Source: Thermomonas sp. (lineage in GTDB: Bacteria > Pseudomonadota > Gammaproteobacteria > Xanthomonadales > Xanthomonadaceae). From it: 64,000 bases of DNA. The notes below the pieces were generated by a model, which worked only from the letters and a program-made list of their open reading frames with translations, was not told the origin of the DNA and did not search any database. The DNA is taken from assembly GCF_029945965.1 (NCBI RefSeq), contig NZ_JAQSDO010000019.1, forward strand, positions 1 to 64,000, in the 5' to 3' direction. Shown one piece after another: positions 39,934 through 52,447 of the stretch. Positions within the stretch are counted from its first letter, which is position 1, and every line of letters starts with the position of its first letter. A program made the position numbers and the translations under genes.

Positions 39934-40308
39934 ATGCAACTGAACCTTGAACGCCCCGATTACCAGTATTTCCTGCGTGGCGCCGATGGCGCCTCGGCGC
40001 TGGTCAACGACCGTAGGCTGAGCAGCAGTTTCGTGGTCGCGCCCAATTCGCTGGTCGAGGATTGGCCAGTCAGCGACGTCGCCTCGATGATGCCAAGCGA
40101 CCTGGATACCTTGCTGGCATTGGAACCCGAGCTGCTGGTAATCGGCACCGGCGCGATCCAGAAATTCCCGCCCGCAGCGGTCATGGCGGCCAGCCTGCAG
40201 CGCGGGATCGGCATCGAAGTGATGACCAATGCAGCCGCCGCGCGCACTTATAGCGTGCTGGCCGGCGAAGGCCGGCGAGTGGCGGCGGGGTTCGTGTTTC
40301 CTGGCTGA
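39934..40308 (+). CDS. Mth938-like (DUF498) domain protein
   Basis: 124-aa protein of the Mth938/NDUFAF3-like fold. The features are the initial segment with YQYFLRGADG, LVVAPNSLVEDWPV-like centre, LLVIGTGAIQKFPP and a final VAAGFVFPG. Bacterial members have no settled function; the human relative helps assemble respiratory complex I. It lies 51 nt after the CRM-domain gene and ends one base before the stop of the convergent nlpD gene. Confidence 0.87.
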   Translation: MQLNLERPDYQYFLRGADGASALVNDRRLSSSFVVAPNSLVEDWPVSDVASMMPSDLDTLLALEPELLVIGTGAIQKFPPAAVMAASLQRGIGIEVMTNAAAARTYSVLAGEGRRVAAGFVFPG

Positions 40309-41103
40309 TCAGCGCTTCGGCAAATACTGTTGCGGATCGACTGGCTTGCCGTTGTAGCGAATCTCGAAATGCAGCATGTCGCGCGCGGCGCCGCTGCGGC
40401 CCATTTCCGCAATCTGCTGGCCGGCTTTCACCATCTGACCTTCGTTCACCAGTCGCGCGCGGTTATGCCCATAGGCCGACAGCCACTGGTCGTTGTGCTT
40501 GACGATGACCAGCTCGCCGTAGCCCACCAGCCCCGAACCGGAGTACACCACCACGCCGTCGGAGGCAGCGCGTACCGGTTGCCCACTCTTGCCGGCGATA
40601 TCCACGCCCTGTCGGGTCGGGTCACCGCTGGCAAAGGTGTCGACCACCGCGCCATCAGCCGGCCAACGCCAAGCGACATTACTGGCGCTGGGCACCACCA
40701 CCGAGCTGCTGGCCGGGCGTGAAGAGGCTGAGCTTGTTGTTGACCGTGGCGCAGGCGTGCCCGGCTTCACCGCAACGCCGGACTGGCTGCCCGGATACAG
40801 GCGCAGGCGCTGGCCCGGGTAGATCGTGTATGGCGAACCGATGTCGTTCCAGATCGCCAGATCGAGTGCGGTCAGGCCGTTCTCGGTGGCAATCCTGTAG
40901 ACGTTCTGGCCACGCTGGACGACCACATTCGCGCCATATTTGGGTTCGGACACCTTGATCGGATGTTCGCCCGCCGGAATACGGTTGCCGCGCGCGGATT
41001 CGCGCACCACATGACTACGGCCGCAGCCGGCAAGCAGGGCGAACATGGCCAACGAGAAGGCCCAGGCAAGCGTGGTCTGTTGCAAACGCATGACCGACAT
41101 CAT
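40309..41103 (-). CDS. nlpD: NlpD-like LysM/LytM lipoprotein, amidase activator
   Basis: 264-aa outer-membrane lipoprotein (lipobox LLAGC, Cys27). A LysM domain (about 53-100, VVQRGQNVYRIATENGLT) and a Ser/Pro-rich linker precede a C-terminal M23/LytM domain. The zinc ligands are degenerate: RQGVDIAG lacks the first His, and MLHFEIR lacks one His of HxH. As in E. coli NlpD it should therefore activate the amidase AmiC rather than cut peptidoglycan. The ATG at 41103 overlaps the yqaA stop by 4 nt; a far longer upstream frame is only yqaA antisense-like sequence. Unlike many relatives, rpoS does not follow. Confidence 0.93.
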   Translation of the reverse strand: MMSVMRLQQTTLAWAFSLAMFALLAGCGRSHVVRESARGNRIPAGEHPIKVSEPKYGANVVVQRGQNVYRIATENGLTALDLAIWNDIGSPYTIYPGQRLRLYPGSQSGVAVKPGTPAPRSTTSSASSRPASSSVVVPSASNVAWRWPADGAVVDTFASGDPTRQGVDIAGKSGQPVRAASDGVVVYSGSGLVGYGELVIVKHNDQWLSAYGHNRARLVNEGQMVKAGQQIAEMGRSGAARDMLHFEIRYNGKPVDPQQYLPKR

Positions 41104-41714
41104 GCCGCATGTCCCCGCAACAGCAACCAACCAACCAGTCCACCCAGCAAAACCAACGCTGACCAGCCGATCGGTTCGATGTAGCGATGCAGTGCCTTTT
41201 CCGCGCGCTCGCCACCGAAGCGGATGGCCAGCGCGACCAGGAACACGCGCTTGCCCCGGCCCACGAACATGCTGGTCAGGAACGGAAGCATCGGCACCCC
41301 GACAATGCCCGAGGCCCAGGTGAAGATCTTCAACGGGATCGGCGTGAACCCGGCGATCACCAGCAGCCAGAACGCCTTCCAAGGCGATTGCGCAAGGACC
41401 TCGCGCAAGGACGCGACCTGCGCATCAATACTGTCCAGCCAGCCCAGGCTTTCCAGCAGCGGCCTGACCAGTTCATAGGCGTAGTGGCCCAACAGATAGC
41501 CCACCACCGCACCCACCAGTGAACCAGCCAAGCTTAATGTGGCAAACCAGAAGCCGCGTTTCGGCTGCGACAGGCACATCGGCGCCAGCATCACTTCCGG
41601 CATCACCGGAAAAATAATCGCCTCCGCAAAACTGAGCCCGGCCAGCAACGCCGGCGCCTTCGGATGCCGCGACCACACCAGTGCGCGCAGATACAGCGGC
41701 CCGAACAGCTTCAT
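41100..41714 (-). CDS. YqaA-family (SNARE-associated/DedA-like) membrane protein
   Basis: 204-aa inner-membrane protein of the VTT (DedA-like) family with four or five hydrophobic segments. [12 protein letters not shown] near residue 36 and the conserved GRGKRVF-type stretch fit YqaA. The biochemical role is not settled; relatives act as lipid carriers or scramblases. It sits between pcm and nlpD with 4-nt overlaps at both ends, so the surE-pcm-yqaA-nlpD set is one operon. Confidence 0.87.
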   Translation of the reverse strand: MKLFGPLYLRALVWSRHPKAPALLAGLSFAEAIIFPVMPEVMLAPMCLSQPKRGFWFATLSLAGSLVGAVVGYLLGHYAYELVRPLLESLGWLDSIDAQVASLREVLAQSPWKAFWLLVIAGFTPIPLKIFTWASGIVGVPMLPFLTSMFVGRGKRVFLVALAIRFGGERAEKALHRYIEPIGWSALVLLGGLVGWLLLRGHAA

Positions 41715-42394
41715 GCATCCACCAACCCTGACAGCAATGGCACGAACACCACCGGTGCCAGGTCGCGTTGTTCAATGTGGCCATCCGCGTCTTTGTGCAG
41801 GCACAGCAAGGACTGTTCCGACGCACTCCCGACCGGCGCCACCAAGGTGCCGCCTGATGCCAGCTGCGCGCTCAAGGCGTCGACCAGGGCCGGCGCCGCG
41901 GCGGTAACGATGATGCCGTCGAACGGTCCTTCGTCGGCCCAGCCGATGCGGCCATCGTCATGCTTGCTGCGCACATGCAAACCCAGCGCGCGGAAGCGCT
42001 TGCGGGCCGTGCGCAACAGGTCGCCGATGCGCTCCACGGTGAACACTTCAATCCCCAGCGCCGCCAGGATCGCGGCCTGGTAGCCGGAGCCAGTGCCGAT
42101 CTCAAGCACGCGCTTCGGCATGCCGGTTTCAAGCAAGGCCGCGGTCATCCGCGCCACCACCCACGGCTGCGAAATGGTCTGGCCGTTGCCGATCGGCAAC
42201 GCAGTGTCCTCATAGGCACGCATCGCGAAGGCTTCGTCCACGAACTGGTGGCGCGGTACGGTGCGGATCACATTGAGCACGCGCTCGTCATCAATGCCGT
42301 TGCTGCGCAGGCGTTCGATCAACCGGTCGCGGACGCGCTGGCTGGTCATGCCCATGCCGACGTCGGCCGCCTGCAGGCGCAAACGCGAGATCAC
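41711..42394 (-). CDS. pcm: Protein-L-isoaspartate O-methyltransferase
   Basis: Repairs aged proteins by methylating L-isoaspartyl residues. The 227-aa protein has the PCMT signature: [16 protein letters not shown] for SAM binding, and before it [20 protein letters not shown]. Post-motif III VAPVG follows. It overlaps the surE stop and the yqaA start by 4 nt each, a standard stationary-phase cluster. Confidence 0.96.
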   Translation of the reverse strand: MISRLRLQAADVGMGMTSQRVRDRLIERLRSNGIDDERVLNVIRTVPRHQFVDEAFAMRAYEDTALPIGNGQTISQPWVVARMTAALLETGMPKRVLEIGTGSGYQAAILAALGIEVFTVERIGDLLRTARKRFRALGLHVRSKHDDGRIGWADEGPFDGIIVTAAAPALVDALSAQLASGGTLVAPVGSASEQSLLCLHKDADGHIEQRDLAPVVFVPLLSGLVDA

Positions 42395-43185
42395 GATGCC
42401 TGCTCCGCTTGGGTTGGCACCAGCGTTGAAGCCAGCCCATCGACCCAGCTCGCGACCTGTTCCAGCGCCTGAAAGCGGGTCAGGTCGACATGGATCGGGG
42501 TAATTGCGATATGGCCATCGCGCACGGCCTGGAAATCAGTGCCCGGACCCGCGTCATGTTCGGGACCCGCCGCGCCGATCCACCACCAGTGGCGGCCGCG
42601 TGGATCCTGTTGCGGCGTGCACGGCTCGGCGCGGTGGCGATTGCCCAACCGGCTGGTCTGGAAGCCTTTGATCTCATGCCAAGGCAGGTCTGGAACGTTG
42701 ACATTGAGGATGGTGTCGGCGGGAAGCGGTTCGGCCTTTAGCCGGGCAATGATCTCCACCGCCGCGCGCGCCGCGGTCTCGTAATGCCTGCCCTTGTGGC
42801 CTTCGGTGACCAGCGACATCGCCACCGCCGGCAAGCCCAGGAAGCGGCCTTCCATTGCTGCTGCCACCGTGCCCGAATAGATCACGTCATCGCCAAGGTT
42901 GGCGGTGTTGTTGATCCCGGATACCACGATATCTGGCTCGCGTTCGAGCATGCCGGTGATCGCCACATGCACGCAGTCGGTGGGCGTGCCGTAGACCTTC
43001 CAGGTCTGCTCATCCAGCTTGACCACCCGGATCGGGGCGTCCAGCGTGAGCGAATTGCTGGCACCGCTACGGTCGCGGTCCGGCGCGACCACCAGGACTT
43101 CATGGCCGGCTTCGCGCAGGCCTGCAGCCAGTGCACGGATTCCGGGGGCGTCGACGCCGTCGTCGTTGCTGACAAGGACCCGCAT
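42391..43185 (-). CDS. surE: 5'/3'-nucleotidase SurE
   Basis: Metal-dependent survival-protein nucleotidase. The 264-aa protein has the N-terminal [10 protein letters not shown] metal-binding motif and the phosphate-loop [10 protein letters not shown]. The conserved [20 protein letters not shown] follows. It is the first gene of surE-pcm-yqaA-nlpD. In E. coli truD is directly upstream; here a divergent Smr gene separates them. Confidence 0.96.
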   Translation of the reverse strand: MRVLVSNDDGVDAPGIRALAAGLREAGHEVLVVAPDRDRSGASNSLTLDAPIRVVKLDEQTWKVYGTPTDCVHVAITGMLEREPDIVVSGINNTANLGDDVIYSGTVAAAMEGRFLGLPAVAMSLVTEGHKGRHYETAARAAVEIIARLKAEPLPADTILNVNVPDLPWHEIKGFQTSRLGNRHRAEPCTPQQDPRGRHWWWIGAAGPEHDAGPGTDFQAVRDGHIAITPIHVDLTRFQALEQVASWVDGLASTLVPTQAEQAS

Positions 43186-43269
43186 CGCGGCTTACGGCTT
43201 CGAAACTTTCTGCATGCGGCCATGATAACGGATGCCGGTGCCGGCTTCGGGCTGCGCTACCCTGACTGG

Positions 43270-43833
43270 ATGCACAAGGCCCCGCCCGAACCCGAGTATT
43301 GCAACGATTCCGACGACGCCAGCCTGTTCCGCGAAGCGATCGGCGCCAATCGCGGCAAAGTGCGCGAACTTCCGCCCGCATCGCCACCACCGGCCCTGCC
43401 CAAGCCGAAGCCGTCGGCGAAAATGGCCCGCCTCGACGAGGACGCCGCCCGCGAAGAATTCCGCCACGTCGTCATTGCTGCACTGGAATCCGGCGACGTG
43501 CTGTCCTACCGACGCGAAGAAGTCTCGCCGATGCTGCTCAAGCGGCTGGCGCGAGGCGAATATGCGGCGCAGGAGGAACTCGACCTGCACGGCCTGCCGG
43601 CGCGCACCGCCGAAACCTTGCTGCGCGAGTTCCTGCGCGACTGCCGCACCCACGGTCTTGGTTGCGTGCGTATCGTGCACGGCAAGGGGCGCAATTCCGA
43701 AGAACGCCTGCCGGTGCTGAAAAACCTGGTTGACCGCGTGCTGCGCCATCGTGCCGACGTGATCGCCTTCCATTCGCCACCGGCTGCGCAAGGTGGGGCA
43801 GGTGCGGTGCTGGTGCTACTCGAGCGACGCTGA
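43270..43833 (+). CDS. Smr-domain protein (SmrB/YdaL-like)
   Basis: 187-aa protein with a charged, proline-rich N-terminus (about 1-55) and a C-terminal Smr domain (about 100-187). The hallmark LDLHGL and the HGKG motif ([11 protein letters not shown]) of MutS2/SmrB nucleases are present. E. coli SmrB cuts mRNA between collided ribosomes; this is the likely role by family. The start at 43270 is chosen for [11 protein letters not shown] 43222 is an alternative. It is divergent from surE and overlaps the end of truD by 18 nt, convergently. Confidence 0.87.
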   Translation: MHKAPPEPEYCNDSDDASLFREAIGANRGKVRELPPASPPPALPKPKPSAKMARLDEDAAREEFRHVVIAALESGDVLSYRREEVSPMLLKRLARGEYAAQEELDLHGLPARTAETLLREFLRDCRTHGLGCVRIVHGKGRNSEERLPVLKNLVDRVLRHRADVIAFHSPPAAQGGAGAVLVLLERR

Positions 43834-44874
43834 TCCTGCGCCTGCGTTCGCGGCGTCGACAATCTCACCCAATTCCCTTAGCACCGTGGTCGCGTAGCAA
43901 CCGGGCGGCAAGGCGAACGTGAGCACCAGCGCGTCGTCACTCAACCATTCCCATTCCAGCGCATCAGGCCGCAGGCGTAGCGCGCGCCGCTCCTGCTTCA
44001 GTCCGGCTTGCTCCAGGCCAGTACGCAGCCGCATCGCGGTATCGCCTTCCAGCGCTCGCAACTCGCAGGCCATTGCATCGCCCGTGCTGCGCAACTCGCC
44101 TTCGCCCCACAATGGCCCACTGGGATGGATGTCGAACGCATCCAGCCGTGCTTGCAGGTCAGCCGTCATCGGTTCCGGGCCGAACACGCTGCGGCTGCCG
44201 TCCAGCATCCAGACTTCGCCCTCCAGCGCGGCACTCCAGGTTCCCTCGGCAACACGCGCATCCAGCACACGGTTGAACAGTTCCGAACGCGCCGCCGACA
44301 GCAGCATCGAGCGTTCTTCGCGCCTGACCCTGTGGCCGGCGAACATCGCCACTGCCTTGGCCACGTTGCCACCACCACGGCCAAAGCGCTGTTCACCGAA
44401 ATAATTGGGTACGCCTTGCATTGCGATCTGCTGCAGGCGCGCATCGGCAACATCGCGCCCGCCATCCACACCACGCAATACCAGTCGGAACCGATTGCCG
44501 GCCAATGCACCGCGTGGCAACTTGCGTGAATGCCAGGCATGGCCGAGCACGCGCAGCTCATCCGACTGCAAGGCAGCGATATCGGGCGCGACTTTTTTCG
44601 GCAGCCATACGCTGAAGCGCTGCACGGTCACTGCGTGCCGATCCTTCATCCCGGCCTGGCCAATCGCCGATTCGGCGACGCCTGCCCATTGCGCGATGCA
44701 CTTCACCGCAAACGCGGTGTTCATGCCGCGCTTCTGGATGGTCAGCAGCAGGTGTTCGCCGCTACCGCTGGCTTCGAACGCATCGAGTTCATCAACTCGA
44801 AAATCTTCCGGTGTGCTGCGCATTCGCGCGCGCAGCACCGGCGCGCCGTGGGCGTGGGCCAATTCTTCAGCCAC
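43816..44874 (-). CDS. truD: tRNA pseudouridine(13) synthase TruD
   Basis: 352-aa pseudouridine synthase for U13 of tRNA-Glu. The family signature [14 protein letters not shown] carries the catalytic Asp; the insertion-domain [15 protein letters not shown] is clear. The GTG start at 44874 overlaps the ispF end by 8 nt and gives [10 protein letters not shown]; an ATG-initiated longer frame would run antisense-like through ispF. It is the last gene of the pyrG-truD operon and overlaps the convergent Smr gene by 18 nt. Confidence 0.94.
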   Translation of the reverse strand: MAEELAHAHGAPVLRARMRSTPEDFRVDELDAFEASGSGEHLLLTIQKRGMNTAFAVKCIAQWAGVAESAIGQAGMKDRHAVTVQRFSVWLPKKVAPDIAALQSDELRVLGHAWHSRKLPRGALAGNRFRLVLRGVDGGRDVADARLQQIAMQGVPNYFGEQRFGRGGGNVAKAVAMFAGHRVRREERSMLLSAARSELFNRVLDARVAEGTWSAALEGEVWMLDGSRSVFGPEPMTADLQARLDAFDIHPSGPLWGEGELRSTGDAMACELRALEGDTAMRLRTGLEQAGLKQERRALRLRPDALEWEWLSDDALVLTFALPPGCYATTVLRELGEIVDAANAGAGSASLE

Positions 44875-45349
44875 TGCACACCAGCAGGCACACCACCTGC
44901 GCGGCGATACCTTCGCCACGGCCGGTGAAACCCAGGGTCTCGGTAGTGGTCGCCTTGATGCTGACCGCATCCAGCGCGATGCCGAGGTCGGTGGCAATCG
45001 CCTCGCGCATGGCCTGTGCATGTGGCCCAACCTTGGGCTGCTCGCAGATGACGGTGATGTCCGCATTGCCGACCTGCCAACCGCGCTCGCGGATCAACGC
45101 ATCGCAATGACGCAGGAACGCACGGCTGTCTGCATCTTTCCACTGCGGATCGGACGGCGGGAAATGCCGACCGATATCACCTAGCGCCAATGCGCCGAGG
45201 ATGGCATCGCAGAGCGCATGCAGCACCACGTCGCCATCGCTGTGCGCCAGCACGCCACGCGTGTGCGGCACGCGCAGGCCACCGAGCATGACGTGGTCGC
45301 CTTCACCGAAGGCATGTACGTCAAAACCATGGCCAATGCGGACATTCAT
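44867..45349 (-). CDS. ispF: 2-C-methyl-D-erythritol 2,4-cyclodiphosphate synthase
   Basis: MEP-pathway enzyme producing the cyclodiphosphate for isoprenoids. The 160-aa protein shows the zinc-binding [11 protein letters not shown] (Asp-x-His), [13 protein letters not shown] and [11 protein letters not shown]. The start overlaps the ispD stop by 4 nt, so both are coupled. The truD start lies within its last codons. Confidence 0.97.
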   Translation of the reverse strand: MNVRIGHGFDVHAFGEGDHVMLGGLRVPHTRGVLAHSDGDVVLHALCDAILGALALGDIGRHFPPSDPQWKDADSRAFLRHCDALIRERGWQVGNADITVICEQPKVGPHAQAMREAIATDLGIALDAVSIKATTTETLGFTGRGEGIAAQVVCLLVCSG

Positions 45350-46032
45350 ATGCGGCGCTCCAGCAGGAATTCGGCCAGTGCCAGGTCCGCCGGCGTGGTG
45401 ACTTTGAGATTGTCTTCGCGGCCTTCGACCAGACGCGGATGCAGGCCGAGGCGTTCGACCGCCTGCGCGTCGTCAGTCACCGCCACGCCATCGGCGCGTG
45501 CAGCTTCCAGCGCACGCAGCAACAGGTCGCGACGGAAGGCCTGTGGCGTCAGCGCACGCCAGATGCCGTCGCGCGGTTCGGTCATGGCGATGCTTGCATT
45601 GGCATCGGATCGCTTGAGCGTGTCACGCACTGGCGCGGCGAGGATCGCGCCATCAGAATGGGCCATCGCGGCCTCGTGCAATCGCAAAATGTCGTCTGCA
45701 CGCAGGTTAGGACGCGCGGCGTCGTGCACCAGCACGATGCAGTCGGCGGCAACACCAGCGGGCAATGCGTGCAATGCCGCGAGCACCGAGTCGGCGCGTT
45801 CGCTGCCCCCAATACAGGTCAGTACCGGCTTGCCATGCAGGCTTGTCCAGCCCGGCCAATGCGAGTCGTCCGCTGACAGCGCCACCACGACGCCTTCAAT
45901 CGTCTCGTGCGACAGCAATGCATCCAGCGCATGTTCAATCAGCGCCTTGCCAGCCGCGTGCAGGTATTGCTTGGGAATATCGGCACCGAAGCGACACCCG
46001 CTACCGGCGGCAGGCACCAGCGCCCAACTCAT
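45346..46032 (-). CDS. ispD: 2-C-methyl-D-erythritol 4-phosphate cytidylyltransferase
   Basis: Transfers CMP to MEP in isoprenoid synthesis. The 228-aa nucleotidyltransferase has the N-terminal [18 protein letters not shown] and [11 protein letters not shown], as well as the C-terminal [10 protein letters not shown]. The start overlaps the ftsB stop and the stop overlaps ispF, each by 4 nt. A single domain, not an IspDF fusion. Confidence 0.97.
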   Translation of the reverse strand: MSWALVPAAGSGCRFGADIPKQYLHAAGKALIEHALDALLSHETIEGVVVALSADDSHWPGWTSLHGKPVLTCIGGSERADSVLAALHALPAGVAADCIVLVHDAARPNLRADDILRLHEAAMAHSDGAILAAPVRDTLKRSDANASIAMTEPRDGIWRALTPQAFRRDLLLRALEAARADGVAVTDDAQAVERLGLHPRLVEGREDNLKVTTPADLALAEFLLERRI

Positions 46033-46370
46033 CGCCCGGTTTCCGGTGCAGGTGGCGCTACCGGTGCAACCGGCGCGGATGACTGTGGACTCCCATCGAC
46101 CACTCGATAGAACGTCTCGCCAGGCTTGACCATGCCCAGCTCGCTACGCGCACGCTCCTCGACCGCGGCGCCACCGGATTTCAGGTCGCCGACCTCGGCC
46201 ACCAACGCCTCGTTGCGTTGCTGCAACTGCAGGTTCTCGGTGCGCTGGTGTTCGACCTGCGCGCGCAGGGCATCGACCTCATGACTGCCGCCGGTGCCGA
46301 ACCACATGGTGTACTGCAGCCACGCCAGCAATGCGGCGAGCAACAACACCAGCAGGGCGGTCGCCTTCAC
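46029..46370 (-). CDS. ftsB: Cell division protein FtsB
   Basis: 113-aa bitopic membrane protein with an N-terminal helix (about 4-22) and a periplasmic leucine-rich coiled coil (VDALRAQVEHQRTENLQLQQ). The conserved RARSELGMVKPGETFYRVV follows. With FtsL and FtsQ it activates septal peptidoglycan synthesis. It lies 15 nt after eno and overlaps ispD by 4 nt. Confidence 0.95.
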   Translation of the reverse strand: MKATALLVLLLAALLAWLQYTMWFGTGGSHEVDALRAQVEHQRTENLQLQQRNEALVAEVGDLKSGGAAVEERARSELGMVKPGETFYRVVDGSPQSSAPVAPVAPPAPETGR

Positions 46371-46385
46371 TTTGGTTGGCTTGCG

Positions 46386-50260
<3,875 letters not shown>

Positions 50261-50371
50261 CTAAGGGCAAGCGGCATCGCCTGCACGCTTTGGCCAGCGC
50301 GTCGGCAATGGAAGCCATTGATCGACAACAGGAATCCGCCAAACTTCGCACAGACCTTCGGATTTCCCTGC

Positions 50372-50394
50372 TTGACCCGGACCGCCCCGGCAGT
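50372..50394 (+). promoter_or_regulatory. Putative parE promoter
   Basis: TTGACC (50372-50377) with a TAATCC 16 nt further downstream lies in the 195-bp gap between pyrG and parE, about 35 nt before the parE ATG. The -35 is good, the -10 only moderate. The rest of this divergent region has no recognisable feature. Confidence 0.35.
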
Positions 50395-50425
50395 AATCCT
50401 GCCGCGTCCCCTAGATGTGCGCCCA

Positions 50426-52330
50426 ATGAGCAGCCGCTACAACGCCGAAGATATCGAAGTCCTGTCCGGGCTGGACCCGGTCAAGCGCCGCCCGGGCATG
50501 TATACCGACACCACCCGGCCCAATCACCTGGCGCAGGAAGTCATCGACAACGCGGTGGACGAGGCGCTGGCAGGCCACGCGCGCGGCATCGAAGTCATCA
50601 TGCATGAGGACGGCAGTTGCGAAGTCAGCGACGACGGCCGCGGCATGCCGGTGGACATCCATCCGGAAGAGAAAATTCCCGGCATCGAGCTGATCCTCAC
50701 CCGGCTGCATGCCGGCGGCAAGTTCAGCAACAAGAACTACACCTTCAGCGGCGGCCTGCATGGCGTGGGCGTGAGCGTGGTCAATGCGTTGTCGAATCAT
50801 GTCGACGTGTTCATCAAGCGCGACGGCAACGAATACAAGATGTCGTTCAAGGATGGCGGCCGGGTTTCGAAACTCGAAGTGATCGGTAGCGTCGGCAAGA
50901 AGAACACCGGCACCCGCTTGCGGTTCTGGCCTGACCCGAAGTATTTCGATACGCCGAAATTCAACCTGCGCGCGCTCAAGCACCTGCTGCGGGCCAAGGC
51001 GGTGCTCTGCCCCGGGCTGACCGTCGGCCTGCTGGACGTTGTCAGCGGCGAGCGCTGCGAATGGCATTACGAAGACGGACTGAAGGACTATCTGCGCGGC
51101 GAACTCACGGATCACGAATTGCTGCCGCCGGAATTGTTCGTCGGTTCGCTGAAGAAAGACACCGAGATCGTCGACTGGGCGGTGGCCTGGGTCGTGGAAG
51201 GCGAGCTAATCCAGGAAAGCTACGTCAACCTGATCCCGACCTCCCAGCACGGCACCCATGTGAACGGCTTGCGTACTGGCTTCACCGACGCCCTGCGAGA
51301 GTTCTGCGACTTCCGCAACCTGCTACCCCGCGGCGTGAAGCTGGCGCCGGAAGACGTGTGGGACCGCGTTGCGTTCGTGTTGTCGGTGAAGATGACCGAC
51401 CCGCAGTTCAGCGGCCAGACCAAGGAGCGGTTGAGTTCACGACAAGCCGCGGGTTTCGTCGAAGGCGCCGCGCACGATGCGTTCAGCCTGTGGCTGAACC
51501 AGCACACCGAATTCGGTGAACGGATCGCGCAACTAGCGATCGATCGCGCCAGCGCGCGCCTGAAGACCGAAAAGCAGATCGTCCGCAAGAAAGTGACCCA
51601 AGGCCCGGCCCTTCCCGGCAAGCTGGCCGACTGCATCTCGCAAGATCTCTCGCGCACCGAACTTTTTCTGGTCGAAGGCGACTCCGCCGGCGGTAGCGCG
51701 CGGCAGGCCCGCGACAAGGACTTCCAGGCGATCCTGCCCTTGCGCGGCAAGATTCTGAACACCTGGGAAGTGGCCTCTGGCCAGGTTCTGGCCTCCAACG
51801 AAGTGCACGACCTGGCGGTGGCTATCGGCTGTGATCCGGGCAAGGACGCGATCGACGGGCTGCGCTACGGCAAGGTGATTATCCTGGCCGATGCCGATTC
51901 CGACGGCTTGCATATCGCCACCCTGCTGACGGCGCTGTTCTTGAAGCACTTCCCGACACTGGTCGCGTCCGGTCATGTATTCGTGGCGATGCCGCCGCTG
52001 TTCCGGGTCGACGTGGGCAAGCAAGTGTTCTATGCGCTGGACGAAGAGGAAAAGCGCTTGTTGCTGGAGAAAATCGCGCGCGAGGCGAGCTCGCGCAAGG
52101 GCGCCAAGGGCGCAGTGAATGTCACCCGCTTCAAGGGCCTGGGCGAGATGAATCCGCAGCAATTGCGCGAATCGACCATGCACATCGACACTCGCCGCCT
52201 GGTCCAGCTGACCGTGGACGACGACGCCGGGACCCACGCACTGATGGACATGCTGCTGGCCAAGAAGCGCGCCGGCGACAGGAAGGCCTGGCTTGAGCTG
52301 AAGGGCGATTTGGCAACGCTGGAAGTCTGA
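50426..52330 (+). CDS. parE: DNA topoisomerase IV subunit B
   Basis: ATPase subunit of topoisomerase IV, which decatenates daughter chromosomes. The 634-aa protein has the GHKL domain (VIDNAVDEALAG, GLHGVGVSVVNAL), a transducer, and the TOPRIM domain with EGDSAGGSA and DADSDG, then the final GLGEMN. Length and the QTKERLSS stretch favour ParE over GyrB (about 800 aa). The ATG at 50426 starts MSSRYNAED. No parC is adjacent. Confidence 0.96.
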   Translation: MSSRYNAEDIEVLSGLDPVKRRPGMYTDTTRPNHLAQEVIDNAVDEALAGHARGIEVIMHEDGSCEVSDDGRGMPVDIHPEEKIPGIELILTRLHAGGKFSNKNYTFSGGLHGVGVSVVNALSNHVDVFIKRDGNEYKMSFKDGGRVSKLEVIGSVGKKNTGTRLRFWPDPKYFDTPKFNLRALKHLLRAKAVLCPGLTVGLLDVVSGERCEWHYEDGLKDYLRGELTDHELLPPELFVGSLKKDTEIVDWAVAWVVEGELIQESYVNLIPTSQHGTHVNGLRTGFTDALREFCDFRNLLPRGVKLAPEDVWDRVAFVLSVKMTDPQFSGQTKERLSSRQAAGFVEGAAHDAFSLWLNQHTEFGERIAQLAIDRASARLKTEKQIVRKKVTQGPALPGKLADCISQDLSRTELFLVEGDSAGGSARQARDKDFQAILPLRGKILNTWEVASGQVLASNEVHDLAVAIGCDPGKDAIDGLRYGKVIILADADSDGLHIATLLTALFLKHFPTLVASGHVFVAMPPLFRVDVGKQVFYALDEEEKRLLLEKIAREASSRKGAKGAVNVTRFKGLGEMNPQQLRESTMHIDTRRLVQLTVDDDAGTHALMDMLLAKKRAGDRKAWLELKGDLATLEV

Positions 52331-52447
52331 GTCTTCATAGAACTGAATCAGGAATGCAGTGCATCACCCCTGATCCAACGGTATTCTCTTGACCAGCACG
52401 GATGCTGATCGGAAACGAATCTCAACCGAGTGGAAGGAAACCATCAA

